From Mytilus edulis (lineage: Eukaryota > Mollusca > Bivalvia > Mytilida > Mytilidae), in contig NC_092354.1 in assembly GCF_963676685.1 (NCBI RefSeq), positions 24,708,193-24,772,192 of the forward strand: a stretch of 64,000 bases of DNA, read 5' to 3'. The notes under the pieces are model-generated. The model searched no databases and was not told the origin of the DNA. It saw only the letters and a program-made list of their open reading frames with translations. The stretch's first letter is position 1. Every line of letters starts with the position of its first letter. Positions 10,494-21,385 of this stretch are shown one piece after another. The translations under genes were made by a program, and so were the position numbers.

Positions 10494-11004
10494 ATGTGTG
10501 GTGATAATATACAGATCAGGGCAGACGAACAGGAACTGCAACAGTTCCACCATCTAGTCATCCGCCCTGCAACACCCATATTTAACCCGTTGGGCCAATA
10601 CTGTCCAGTGAGTGAGGAGGTGCTGTACTCTATACAAGTACAGCACACCGAGAGAGCTGCACACTCACTGGTAGTATCTTCATCAGCCAAACCGACACAT
10701 TTATAAATGTGGAAAGTGCCGCAAGATGTTTGGGATCAAGTCGAGGTGCTCTCGACATATTTCGTTTAAACATTATGTTAGAGAATATAATATTCATAAA
10801 TTTTTGAATACAATTGCGACCCCAAATGTAGACTACATTGAAACTCGGGGAGCGATGCTGCACAGATTGGGCACTGCAGAAGAGAATGCTGAAATTATAG
10901 ATCGGGGAAAACGTGAGGCTAGCAGGAAGCGTGAAGAAAAAGCTAGGGCCTCACTAGTTCATCGTATAACAAGAGCGTTTGAAGGCTGCAGAAATTATGG
11001 TTAG
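10494..11004 (+). pseudogene. C2H2 zinc-finger ORF, split by one frameshift
   Basis: The first frame (10494-10706) reads DEQELQQFHHLVIRPATPIF and ends THL-stop. From about 10695 the neighbouring frame reads YKCGKCRKMFGIKSRCSRHI, which with the following SFKH is a textbook finger C-x2-C-x12-H-x4-H. It continues NVDYIETRGAMLHRLGTAEE and a charged helix KREASRKREEKARASLVHR to TAG about 11004. One frame change at 10690-10710 would join both parts. The block is GC-richer than its surroundings. Family not recognised; the single finger and charged tail would suit a retroelement gag or DNA-binding factor. Confidence 0.4.
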
Positions 11005-11205
11005 AGACTTCTCATGATAAATAATATTTTTGAATGAACATTACATTATTGTGCTTATATATATGCATTTATATCCTTTGAATGTTCTGATTTATAGTTT
11101 TATGAACTTAATTTAACTTTTAAACTTCAAATTTTAGAAAGTTTTATCTACTAAGTGCCTTTTATTTACTTTTAGTTGGATCAATTTTACCCGTAATATT
11201 GGTCA

Positions 11206-11620
11206 TTAGCGGGGAGGAATGTAGTGACCCGGCAATTATATAGAGTAAAACTGGTATTTCCCCAGATAGGAATTTGCTACAAGTTTATATACACGTATAA
11301 GAGGGATTATTTGATTTAGTAAACTAACATTTTCGACTATTGCTTCTTGGCTATATTTAATTAAATTTCGTCCCTACTTCTGAAGCACGTTGACTGGAAG
11401 TAGATGGACATACGACATTTTCTATTCATTAAATCTAGTGGTCAACTTAGGCCAATGCTGTCCTTGGTTCAAATAATTCGAAGATCTCGGTGTTTATCTC
11501 CCCACTTACGTAACAAACTTGTTGTTTTTCATGGTGTTTGATTCCATTGTTTTAAAAAGTATAAATACTTAAGTGTTTGCTACATCTTGGAGTTGTTGCA
11601 TTAAGTAGTATTGTATATGT
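11206..11620 (+). mobile_element. Possible LTR preceded by a polypurine tract
   Basis: A purine run gcggggaggaa is followed at once by tgtagtgacccggcaatt, the usual junction of polypurine tract and 3' LTR (TG start). A TATA-like agtataaatac lies near 11558. No second LTR copy was found and the 3' boundary (CA) is unclear; the PHD exon candidate begins right after. Tentative. Confidence 0.3.
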
Positions 11621-11622
11621 AG

Positions 11623-11791
11623 GGGCCCTGACACGGGTAAAACCATGATCCCATGTGACCAATGTAAGGAATGGTTCCATCTTACCTGCGTAGGCATATC
11701 GGTCAGTGAAGTGGAAGAGATAATCATATACACTTGCCCAAACTGTGCTTTAATTAATAGACAGTTAACCTCTGTAACAACAGGGACGTAA
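11623..11791 (+). CDS. PHD-finger exon
   Basis: After an acceptor-like tgtatatgtag the frame reads PDTGKTMIPCDQCKEWFHLT, CVGISVSEVEE and YTCPNCALINRQL, ending TAA 11789-11791. This is the second part of a PHD finger: C-x2-C, W-F-H, C, then C-P-x-C, with the typical PDTG lead-in. The first zinc cysteine pair would lie in an upstream exon that I cannot place. PHD fingers bind histone H3 tails in host proteins and also occur in some retroelement ORFs. The next ORF (11828) and the C2H2 ORF upstream are in the same GC-rich block, which hints at one unit. Confidence 0.6.
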
Positions 11792-11827
11792 CTTATTATA
11801 TGTGAATGTTAATGTTTTTTTTTATCT

Positions 11828-13186
11828 TTGTCTTTCCATAATGTCGTACAAGGGACGCTAGTAGAGGAAGATCCCAAATTGGGAGGTATGTCTGATGTAA
11901 ATAATAAATTGCAAAAGTTAGCCAAAACCCCTAAACCCAGGAAAGGCAGAGGTACCTTCATGGTGGGTATTGGTGGTACCTATGAATTAGTGTCTGGTGT
12001 TGGCCTCGTGCTAGTGGAGGAGGCCTCCGCTACAAGTAATTTGAGAGTTCAGAGAGAACAGGCAATCTTGCCTCCACCCAACAGGCAACCTTGCCTTGTC
12101 TATGTCAAAAGAGAAGGTGGATGATTTCTACGACTACAAGTGTCCTAGAAGCGGCAAGATGGAGAGATCTTACCTGATTAGTCAACGGGAACAGAGTGCC
12201 CGGGGCGTGGGTGCCCAGTGATGACCAGGAGCGTCAAGAGCCATATCTTGGGGGAGCACCTTTCGTTTATGTTTGCCCCCACTCAGGAGCTTCGCCATAT
12301 GAGGGACATTTCCTTTCATCGTTACAGGGGTCATATGGTCATGGTCATGGCCCAGTGGCTAACCGGTAATACCTCTGCCACTTATGATGACATGGTGCAA
12401 TTCCGTAGAAGAAATGCTAGAGTTCCTATTGGATATCCCCAGGCGGTAGAAGATATGCCTGTGTTCCGCACAGTTTGCCGGGAGATTGGGTGGCCTACCC
12501 AGGCCTGGTTTAAGATACCACCTGTGTGCAAGATCAGCAGCCCTGTGTGCATCCTACACTGGCGAGTCATGTCAAGTGTGTTGCACTTCCTAACTCCTAC
12601 ACATCAAGACATGATGTTCACGGAGAGGTATAACCAGAGGGAGGACAACCTCAGCCTTGAGGTATTGCAGCGCATGAACAAGCTGTTCATGGCCTCATCT
12701 GTAATGAGTAATTTGGTACCTGCTGGAGCCGAGTCCTGTGCACAAGGAAAGCATCATCCCAGATGCTCCTGTGACTGGACAGCTCTGTGCCGCCTTGGCC
12801 ACTGCCACTATTCAAGAAGTAGCCCAAGAGGCAGAGAAAATACCCCAGGAGAAAGCCCTAGAGGTAGCTATATCCTCTAAGGCAGAGATATCAGAGGTCG
12901 AGGTATCGCCCAAGGAACAGCATCCTCAGGAGAAGAAGGTCAAACAGAGTCCTGAGGATAGGTGTATTGTGTTCCTAGTCTGGGAAAACATCAAGAGAAA
13001 GGTGCATGTCCTCTCTTTGGACTATTTGAGGACTCTGGCAGAGAAGCGGTTCCCGGGTAATGGGGCTGCAACACTTTTCTTCCAGGACACTTTGATTGAT
13101 CCTTTGATAACTTTAAAAAACATCGTGGAGACGAGCCGCCTAGACCGTCCATAGAAATCCGTTTCCTAGATTCAAACAAGTTGTAA
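11828..13186 (+). pseudogene. GC-rich multi-frame ORF with C2H2 finger and conserved-looking core, two or more frameshifts
   Basis: Five overlapping frames read as one protein. 11828-12124 is a basic region (LAKTPKPRKGRGTFM). 12107-12210 holds FYDYKCPRSGKMERSYL. About 12195-12730 begins ECPGRGCPVMTRSVKSHILG with EH next (C-x4-C-x9-H-x4-H finger) and continues MAQWLTGNTSATYDDMVQFR, PIGYPQAVEDMPVFRTVCRE, SPVCILHWRVMSSVLHFLTP. A +1 shift near 12725 leads into 12738-13110 (charged linker, then VFLVWENIKRKVHVLSLDYL, FPGNGAATLFFQDTLIDPLI). A last shift gives PRPSIEIRFLDSNKL, TAA 13184-13186. The finger plus VEDMPxFR..CxExGWP..SPVCILHWRV resembles N-terminal halves of bivalve ORFs that I associate with a C-terminal TatD-type nuclease; no nuclease is visible here. 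G+C is near half, against about a third around it. Confidence 0.5.
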
Positions 13187-13461
13187 AGACAAATCTAGGA
13201 CAGCTCAACAGCTGGCCCTTGATGGGCGTTACTATGTGTAACAGCCACGGGATGCGAGGTAGGATTAACCTAATGAATTATATGACCATAACAAAAATGA
13301 GGAACATTTCTGTGTTAGTATCGAACATTTATTTTATATGTGACATCATTTTTATATATCTTTATGTGAAGGAACAGTTAAGTATGTATATGGAACTATG
13401 GATTTATAGAAGATGTGTGGATTTATATATATATAGTAATTAGAAATTTTAAATGTTTATA

Positions 13462-13620
13462 ATTAACAATTATTTTATCAACTTTGATATTTTTCGTTAT
13501 CAATGTTGATTTGTATACAATAGTTTAAGAAAAATCGAAAAGTATTTTAGTAGATATTAGCGGTTTTTATTCAAAGAAAATAATGTGAATTTTAGTCGTG
13601 TGACTTTCTGTCCTGCATTC
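13462..13620 (+). repeat. Dispersed repeat ending gtgactttctgtcctgca
   Basis: Second copy of the repeat at 3063-3262: shares tatacaatagttta, attagcggttttt, ttcaaagaaaataat and the terminal gtgactttctgtcc. Confidence 0.7.
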
Positions 13621-13654
13621 TAAAAGATAATGTTTTGTGATGTATTGTGTAAAT

Positions 13655-14518
13655 GTAAGGCAAAATAGTGTCCTGGAAAATTGTGTCCACATGGACACTA
13701 TTTCCTTGAATTTAGGTATTCAATAATGTCCATTGCCATGGATTATTGTCCCCTAAAGGACAGATTGTCATAGCAATATCTAAGAGATAGTGTCCACTTG
13801 AATACAGAATGTTATGAAATAGAGGACATTCAACATTATTTCATGGTGGACATTGTATTAAATCCTACTATTATTAACAAATTATGACTTCCAAGGGAAG
13901 TAAACCAATGGTCATTATAATGTTTTATTATGCTTGAATTTTAATAAAATAAGAAAGTATAATTAGAAAATGATTAATATAAACAAAATAAAAAATGGAT
14001 GGAAAGGAATACAGCATGTACAGAGAAATTTACAACTATACAAGTTATAAGAAATATCCTGATAATACAAATCTAAGTGACAGGAGAACTATAAGAAGGA
14101 AATGGATAACGTTTAAAATTAAATTTGAAGAACTGTACTATATGTGCTATGACAAGAAGGCAAAAGAAAATGTGGAAAAACTAGTGGTACTCTGTGACAA
14201 GCTACATGCTGTTTTATTCATATGTCATGATGAAAGTGGAAGCCACTAGCAATGAATGTTATTTAATCATATATATAAAAACAGTACAGGAGGACAAAAA
14301 TGTCCTGTAAAAAATGTCAAGGTGGACATCTTATCACTGAAGTATAGTATTTAATTATGTCGACTTTCAGGGACACTTTTTCATACCTGAGGACAGTTTT
14401 TCATAGAAAAAATGTGTCCAGGACACATATAAATAAGTAAATATTGTCCCGAGACCGTATTTTCTAGGAAATAATGTCCAGTGGACACTTTTTCATTGGG
14501 GACATTATTAAATCCTAC
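13655..14518 (+). mobile_element. Unclassified element: diverged flanking repeats packed with TGTCC/GGACA around a small ORF
   Basis: Two flanking blocks (about 13655-13868 and 14288-14518) share their end (ggacatt, then ttaaatcctac) and loosely align as direct repeats. Counting by eye, TGTCC or its complement GGACA occurs 9 times in the left block and 11 in the right, and is absent from the roughly 400 bp between. The interior holds the ORF at 13995-14249. Dense subterminal copies of one short motif are typical of transposase-binding sites; diverged LTRs are another reading. Confidence 0.5.
13995..14249 (+). CDS. Small ORF (84 aa) inside the TGTCC/GGACA element, possible integrase N-terminal region
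   Basis: ATG-started and uninterrupted. It reads MDGKEYSMYREIYNYTSYKK, NLSDRRTIRRKWITFKIKFE, KKAKENVEKLVVLCDKLHAV and FICHDESGSH. A basic R-K-x-x-x-K segment, a YYMCYDKK turn and a terminal CHD-x-x-x-x-H resemble the region just before and at the start of the HHCC zinc-binding domain of Ginger/Gypsy-type integrases. Only the first half of such a domain would be present because TAG follows GSH. The match is loose. Confidence 0.35.
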   Translation: MDGKEYSMYREIYNYTSYKKYPDNTNLSDRRTIRRKWITFKIKFEELYYMCYDKKAKENVEKLVVLCDKLHAVLFICHDESGSH

Positions 14519-14524
14519 ATAAAC

Positions 14525-14777
14525 GCTCTTTGCACGTCAAGAACCCTTGCAACAACTCTTTGAGGGGTCCGTAGGTGGCCTGTTGCAAGGCAAAATTTCT
14601 GTCCCTATCCAATATACCCTCATTTTCCGGTGGCAGTCCAAATTTCTCCGACCATCACCCCAGATGGCTACTATTGTATCAACCTACCTATTGTATTTAT
14701 TGTGAACTTGTTCTCGTCCTGAATATGCATGAAATATTTGCCACTAGACGTTAAGCAACCAACAATCAATCAATCAT
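14525..14777 (+). repeat. Family A dispersed repeat
   Basis: Runs from gctctttgcacgtcaagaac through ctgttgcaaggcaaaatttc, ccaatataccctcattttcc and atatgcatgaaatatttgcc to aacaatcaatcaatc. Confidence 0.85.
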
Positions 14778-14821
14778 TTATTGTGTAAAACTTCAAGTAT
14801 ACACTTGCGACACTACTTTGT

Positions 14822-15157
14822 TGATTTATTTTACACTATAAACGACAAATTTATTTCCTCTTACCTGTGTAAAAATGTTTGTCACTTCATGTTTTCTAAC
14901 TTGCTGTCGTATAGGTATTTTACACGATGTACAATTTAGACGATCTATAAGTTTAATAAGTAGCTATCTTTGCCGCATTGACTCATAACTCGTTTTATTA
15001 AAAAAATAACCCGCATCCACATCATAAAGATTATTATCCAGCGCATGTGAACTTTTTTTCCTGAACGTATTCGTAATCATGCATTTAGTTACTGACCAAT
15101 AATTTTCAACGGGAACGGAAATAAACTTGTCGTTTATAGTATGAATAAATCGAGATA
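14822..15157. mobile_element. Inverted-repeat element, about 335 bp
   Basis: The left arm actataaacgacaaatttat (from 14835) is mirrored on the right by ataaacttgtcgtttatagt (to 15140), with weaker similarity outward (gatttatt against aataaatc). No ORF inside; MITE-like. Confidence 0.55.
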
Positions 15158-15194
15158 CGAGTCATTTTTATCCGACCGCAAATTTTGAAAAAAT

Positions 15195-16950
15195 GTTCGT
15201 CGTATATTGCTATCACGTTGGCGTCGTCGTCGTCGTCCGAATACTTTTAGTTTTCGCACTCTAACTTAAGTAAACGTGAATAGAAATCTATGAAATTTTA
15301 ACACAAGATTTATGACCATAAAAGGAAGGTTGGTATTGATTTTGGGAGTTTTGGTCCCAACATTTTAGGAATTAGGGGCCAAAAAGGGCCCACATAAACA
15401 TTTTCTTGGTTTTCGCACTATAACTTTAGATTAATTTAATGGAAATCTTTGAAATTTTGACACAAGGTTTAAGACCACAAAAGAAAGGTTGGGACTGATT
15501 TTGGGAGTTTTGGTTTCAACAGTTCAGGAATTAGGGGCCAATAAAGGGCCCAAGTAAGCATTATTCTTGGTTTTCGCACAATAACTTTAGTTTAAGTAAA
15601 AAGATATCAATGAAATTTATACACAATGTTTATGACCACAGAAGGAAGGTTGGTATTGATTTTGGGAGTGTAGGTCCCAACAGTTTAGGAATTAGGGGCC
15701 AAAAAGGGACCCAAATAAGCATTTTTCTTGGTTTTCGCACCATAACGTTAGTATAAGTAAATAGAACTCTATGAAATTTAAACACAAGGTTTATGACCAT
15801 AAAAGGAAGGTTGGTATTGATTTTTGGGAGTTTTGGTCCCAACAGTTTAGGAAAAAGGGGCCCAAAGGTTCCAAAATTAAACTTTGTTTGATTTCATCAA
15901 AATTGAGTAATTGGGGTTCTTTGATATGCCGAATCTAACTGTGTATGTAGATTCTTAACTTTTGGTCCCGTTTTCAAATGTTACATTAAGGTCCAAAGGG
16001 TCCAAAATTAAACTTAGTTTGATTTTGACAAAAAATGAATCGGTTGGGTTCTTTGATATGTCGAATCTAAAAATGTACTTAGATTCTTGATTATTGGCCC
16101 AGTTTTCAAGTTGGTCCAAATCGGGGTCCAAAATTAAACTTTGTTTTATTTCATCAAAAATTGAATAAATGGGGTTCTTTGATATGCCAAATCTAACTGT
16201 GTATGTAGATTCTTCATTTTTGGTCCCGTTTTCAAATTGGTCTACATTAAAGTCCAAAGGGTCCAAAATTAAACTAAGTTTGATTTTAACAAAAATTGAA
16301 TTCTTGGGCCTCTGATATGCTGAATCTAAACATGTACTTAGATTTTTGATTATGGGCCCAGTTTTCAAGTTGGTCCAAATCAGGATCTAAAATTATTATG
16401 TTAAGTATTGTGCAATAGCAAGTCTTTTCAATTGAAAATCAACTTGAATCTTTGTTATATACAATATACAATGTATATTCACTTTTTACTACCAACTGAT
16501 AAATTTAAATAATCTTTACCATTCAGTGATAACAAGCAGTTTTTTTACATCTTAATATTTTATGATGTATTTAAATGAGTAGTTATTGTTGCAAACTCCA
16601 TTAGAATATTTCAATTGAGATTAGTTTTGGAACAAGGGAAAGGGGGATGTGATTAAAAAATTGGGTTCAATTTTTCTCATTTGCAATTTCATAAATAAAA
16701 AGAAAATTTCTTCAAACATTTTTTTGAGAGGATTAATATTCAACAGCATAGTGAATTGCTCTAAGAGAAAACAAAAATTTTAAGTTCATTAGAACACATT
16801 CATTCTGTGTCAGAAACATATGCTGTGTCAACTATTTAATCACATCCAAATTTAGAGCTGAATCCAGCTTGAATGTTGTGTCCATACTTGCCCCAACCGT
16901 TCAGGTCAACCTCTGCGGTCGTATAAAGCTACGCCCTGCGGAGCATCTGG
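15195..16950 (+). repeat. Composite bivalve repeat with two internal tandem arrays
   Basis: Begins at gtcgtcgtcgtcgtccgaat. The first array has about four units of roughly 160 bp (ttttcgcac at 15251, 15410, 15571, 15732; each carries ttttgggagttttggtccca). The second has four units of about 131 bp (ccaaaattaaac at 15871, 16002, 16128, 16263). A unique tail ends ctgcggtcgtataaagctac, gccctgcggagcatctgg. I recognise head and tail as one recurring mussel repeat. Open frames inside come from tandem periodicity and are not genes. Confidence 0.75.
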
Positions 16951-18425
16951 TTACATTTTATATTGATACTCTAAAACAGGCAAATTGAAATTACTTAGAA
17001 AACATATATTTGATTGAAATGAAACCCAAACAATTGTAAAAATATGGTACCATAAAAATAATAGCTTAAAAATAAAGGCAAAAAGTCAAATCACAAAAAT
17101 ACTGAACTTAGAGGATTACAACAGTGGTATACCGATATCCAAAAGGGTGCCTGTAAAGTGCTAGTCTCTATGCACCAGAGTTATTGTTCGTACAGCCAGC
17201 AATAACGTCTGCATCCAATTGTTGAGATGAATGTTATAGTCATGAGCCTCGCCTTCAATTTTTATTATTTTTTTCCTTTACGCGATTGGATGGTATTTAC
17301 ATGTTGAATAATAAAACCCCCTCTTACTTCAATAACAACAACGTGGTCGAAGTGCACGTGTATCGTGCTGTTTTCTTTCTATTTTTTTTAGCGACAAACC
17401 GGAAACAATTTTTTTCTTTCATTTTTAGCATTACATATAGTGGCAGCTGAGGGTGAAAAAAACATTTGTTTTTCTCAGGGTCCAAAACAAATTATTGTTT
17501 TCGCCAAAAACTCGAAACAAACTTTTTTTCGAAAAAAAACATAGCCCCCCCCCCCCCCGAAAATCAAATGGTTGCTGCCTTAATAAATAATTAAACCCCA
17601 TAGATTTAATCATATTGACTTTATTATGTTTTCAGTTTTGCTATAATCCTGACACGGTAGAAATTGGACATAAATCCTTCACATCAAATTAAACATCCTG
17701 GTGCTTTTTTTGGGGGTATTTGATTAAGTAAAAATAATTCGGCTTGGGAGGTTGGTTGCATTTGAAATTAATAGAATGAATATTTTTCACATTTACATAT
17801 ATCAAGATTTAATAAAACACTTGTAAATCTTTCATTTTATACGGATTTGTATTTCTAAATGCTAACATTGTATCGCATGGTGAATATGCTGAAGGCCCCT
17901 CTCTATATCTTTGAGAAGAAAAGGGGGGGATTTATCATCGAAAAAGATGCAATGGTTGCTCCTTGTTGACGGCCTCACTGGTTTCGAGAAGAAAACCGCG
18001 CTGTCCATTTGTTTGTATATGCGTGTAGTGGTTTACTACCCTCCCCCCAAAAAAAAATTGAGAAAAAGTAAAATTTGACAATGACCATTAAGGAAGGCAG
18101 AGTAGGGAATTCATAAACAAGGTCAAATGAATTAGTATGAACGATGTGGAAACTTAACATGACATTGATAGAAAATAGCAAATAAAAGTTATTTGTAGTA
18201 TATTTTAATTCATATGACATAGAAAAACGGGAAAATTAAAAAAAAAAAAATGGGTGAAATTTTTACGGATATTGGAAAAAGGGCTTAACTATTGCTCGGT
18301 CCACAAATATCTATGAAATTACCTTGGTTTAAGTATTGTAGCCCATCATACGACATCAATGAACAATGAGCAAAATTATTACAGTATAGTAGGCCTGACA
18401 TAACCAAATGAATACAAATTAAACT
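16951..18425. other. Spacer without supported genes
   Basis: Contains a run of 14 C at 17545-17558 and other homopolymers, but no splice-bounded open frame that I trust. Confidence 0.5.
17545..17558 (+). repeat. Poly-C tract, 14 bases
   Basis: Uninterrupted C run in an otherwise AT-rich stretch. Confidence 0.95.
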
Positions 18426-18640
18426 AGAGGCTATTTAGAGCCTGTGTCGCTCACCTCGTCTATGTGCATATCAAACAAAGGACACAAATGGGTTCATGAC
18501 AAAATTTAGTTTTGGTGATGGTGATGTGTTTGTACATGTAGATCGTACTTTATTGAACATTCTTGATGCTTACAATTATCTCTATCTATAATGAACTTAC
18601 TTGGCCCAGTAATTTCAGTGGATTTCTGTAATATTTCTTG
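18426..18640 (+). repeat. Family E mussel repeat, 5' part
   Basis: Begins aggctatttagagcctgtgt, cgctcacc and contains acttggcccagtaatttcag. The fuller copy is at 49809-50742. Confidence 0.65.
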
Positions 18641-18814
18641 TTGTAGTCATAAATTATACTGTTTATAATGACATCTTTACACTGAAATCGATTTGATGTG
18701 TGCCGATTAACACTTCAGTCTTTAGAAACAGATATTTTTACAAGTTGTTATTGACTTTGACCTAGCTGTCAGTAACTGCCAGTATATACAAAACAAGTTC
18801 AGTATTAATCAACT

Positions 18815-18985
18815 GATTTTCATAGTTCAACTTCATATATGGCACTGTTAAATTGTTGTCCCAGGTTAGAAGGGGGTTCGGCGCTGATCAACATGTTTGA
18901 GCCCTGAACTATTGCATTCTGAATGAGCCTGTTCCAAGTCGAGAACCTGTATTTCAGTGGCTGTATATCATGTTTGTATTTAATT
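18815..18985 (+). repeat. Family C mussel repeat fragment
   Basis: Contains caactgattttcatagttca, ttgtcccaggttagaagggg and acctgtatttcagtggctgt. Close relatives at 56630-56850 and 56935-57110. Confidence 0.7.
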
Positions 18986-19512
18986 CATTTTTAACATTAA
19001 TCAGACTTATATTTCTCTCTGGAATTGTTTCACATTTCTTTTTTTTTGTGGCCTTTTCTTATGAAGCATGAATATAGACAGATGATGCATGACAGCCAGA
19101 CATGTAAACTTTACAATCAATCTAAATAAAAGCATCTTTGGGGTTTATTATATTTCATTACATGTAGGTAAATGTTGTCACTTTTATAAAAAAATAAACT
19201 CAACACAGTTTTAATCATTTTATAGTTCATAACTTTTTTGTTTTGCACCATTCAAAATATCTACAGCTTTTTCTTGTTCAAAGAATTAACTGTTATCGTA
19301 GTATTAATTTTATCAATGCATCCAAATTTCATCCACAGCAAACTGCAAAAATCACTCTTAAGTCCTGAATCTTCTCTCTTACTGTTGACAGTAGAATTAG
19401 CAAGCAATAGTAGTGTAATGTAATCTTCAGGGCTAGAGTTATAGCTCTAAAGAATATTGTAAATATCAGTTTCATGTATACACTTCATGAATGGTTCTCC
19501 GCATCTTATTTC

Positions 19513-19935
19513 CCTGCACCTCAAGGGTGACTGGGGTATAGACTGTGGTCACTTGGTCTTCTCCCGACCGGCAGTAAAACGCTTGCCGAAGTGGGGCGTC
19601 CGTTTGGCTGTGCGGGATGTATAAGTTCGCAGTCACGTCCGGTCAGAAGGGGGACGTTAAATCCGATGCCTCGTGTAAAGAAAGTGCCACGCTCTTTGCA
19701 CGTTAAGAACCCCTGTAACAACTCTTTGGGGGGTCCGTAGGTGGCCTGTTGCAAGGCAAACTTTCTGTCTATCCAATATACCCTCATTTTCCAGTGGTAG
19801 TCCAAATTACCCCGAACATCATCCTCTATTATAACAACCTACCTATTGTATTTATTGTGAACTTGTTCTCGTCCTGAATATGCATGAAATATTTGCCACT
19901 GGACGTTAAGCAACCAACAATCAATCAATCAATCA
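19513..19935 (+). repeat. Family A dispersed repeat, longest copy
   Basis: From ctcaagggtgactggggtat through cttctcccgaccggcagtaa, tccgtttggctgtgcgggat and gggacgttaaatccgatgcc, then the parts seen in shorter copies, to aacaatcaatcaatcaatca. About 420 bp with a CAAT tail. Confidence 0.85.
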
Positions 19936-20368
19936 GAGACACGTTCATTCTCTTTCACTAACTATCTTCAATTCTCCCGCATCTACACATTCACTCACTT
20001 TTATCATCACCAAATCCCTGGCTACTTCATGACTTTCTAACACATTAAATCGTTATTCATTTCAAGATCACACAAGCATAGTGACAGAATATTAACAATG
20101 AACAGAGACATAAATTATGCGGCTTTTTATAAGAAATGATTACAGTTAAAACACAGCTGCATCATACGTTAAATTGATTAGCGGTCAATCAGACAGTCTG
20201 CTAAAGTTAATGAAAACAATAAATCTACAATTACTTAACACGCTTGAGCATAGCAAATTAATGTGGGCAATTAAATACAGATCTGAGATAAGAATTAAAT
20301 ATGCAAAGTTTCACCCTATGACATGTACACTGAATTTTATTTTATTGGTGCAATCCTTTTAATCAAAT

Positions 20369-20450
20369 ATATATATATATATTTTACAGAAGGCATATAT
20401 ATATATATTTTACAGAAGGCATATATATATATATATTTTACAGAAGACAT
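20369..20450. repeat. Three-unit minisatellite (TA run plus ttttacagaagg)
   Basis: The block ttttacagaag occurs at 20382, 20408 and 20436, separated by TA runs. On the minus strand each unit contains CTTCTGTAAAA, the donor of the adjacent exon candidate. Confidence 0.9.
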
Positions 20451-20607
20451 ACATGAAATGTCTAAAACCCGTATTCTGAGTCTGTCAACGTTTTTCAACT
20501 TGACAATTGTATGCCGGACAACAAGTGTTAAGATTACAGACAATACTACTGCCAATATTGGAAAGATGACCACTAGAGCTGGAAGGACAATCTCATCCAT
20601 GCCTAAG
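20442..20607 (-). CDS. Candidate exon encoding a single membrane helix
   Basis: The minus strand shows an acceptor TTTTTTTATAG|CTTAGG and donor TCTTCT|GTAAAA around a 166-bp open frame. After GMDEI comes a 22-24 residue hydrophobic stretch (VLPALVVIFPILAVVLSVIL, then TLVV), then a positively charged border RHTIVKLKNVDRLRIRV and DISCMSS. One helix with a basic cytoplasmic-type flank suggests a single-pass membrane protein. No neighbouring exon could be phased to it and the family is not recognised. The donor lies inside the minisatellite unit. Confidence 0.35.
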
Positions 20608-21049
20608 CTATAAAAAAAGAAACGTGCATAATATCAGTCATGCATTTATTTTCCATTTTTTCTGCTTTGACCTTTGAATAAAATAGTACTGCATAGTTTT
20701 TGACGTAAAGGGAGTTCCTACGGTGAATTTCAATGGTTTTACCTCTTATTATAGGAAACTTAACAACAATGCTGTTAACCATGTTTACCTTAGTAAGTAC
20801 AGAATACAGATCAGGTTGAATATGGGTTGCATGACGACTTTCACTGTTCTAGAATTATGCTCATTTATAACAATCTATGCAATCAGGGGCATTACATGTA
20901 TCCCATTCTCCGTTTATCGTGTTTACTAAGTATTATCTTTCACAAGCATATGTATGCAGACAAGAGAATAAATATCAATCAACACACATACATAACAGGA
21001 GTAATAAGTCGCGCATCGCATGCATTCTAATATTATGATGATGTACCTC

Positions 21050-21385
21050 ATCATAATCTTCAGCAAGACCACGTCTTATGACATCTCTTAGCTCAGATAA
21101 AAGGGACAAATACTCAGTCTTTTACCCAGCTTTAACTTTCTTAAAGCATATTTCTCCTTCTGGTAAATAAATCAACATTTATACTAGTAACATTTCCCCA
21201 CAATAACGTATCTCTTTTGCAATTTGGGCTTTTGTTTGATTGTTGATGTTTTCAAATTTGTCTCTCTCTAGAGGGGTAACGGGAATTGGGTAGCTCATAC
21301 TAGGAATATCTATATGTCGACATTTAAGTACTGTGTCTTTAAAAGGAACACTCTTTTTGCTGATGCTCTTTCTATTAAATTAACT
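21050..21385 (-). pseudogene. Unrecognised coding segment with two in-frame stops
   Basis: One minus-strand frame reads SISKKSVPFKDTVLKCRHID, IPSMSYPIPVTPLERDKFEN, INNQTKAQIAKEIRYCGEML, stop, LPEGEICFKKVKAG, stop, KTEYLSLLSELRDVIRRGLA, EDYDE, then a donor-like GAG|GTACAT. Amino-acid use is protein-like over more than 100 codons, so coding origin is likely, but I cannot name the family. The two stops (or a short unspliced intron) argue against an intact gene. Confidence 0.3.

Noticed and set aside
13230..13270. tgtaacagccacgggatgcg as a second LTR start
   Set aside because: No purine tract before it and no matching copy elsewhere in the window.
15630..16368. Long minus-strand open frames with repeated peptides
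   Set aside because: Produced by the 160- and 131-bp tandem units; no start or splice context and no coding-like composition.
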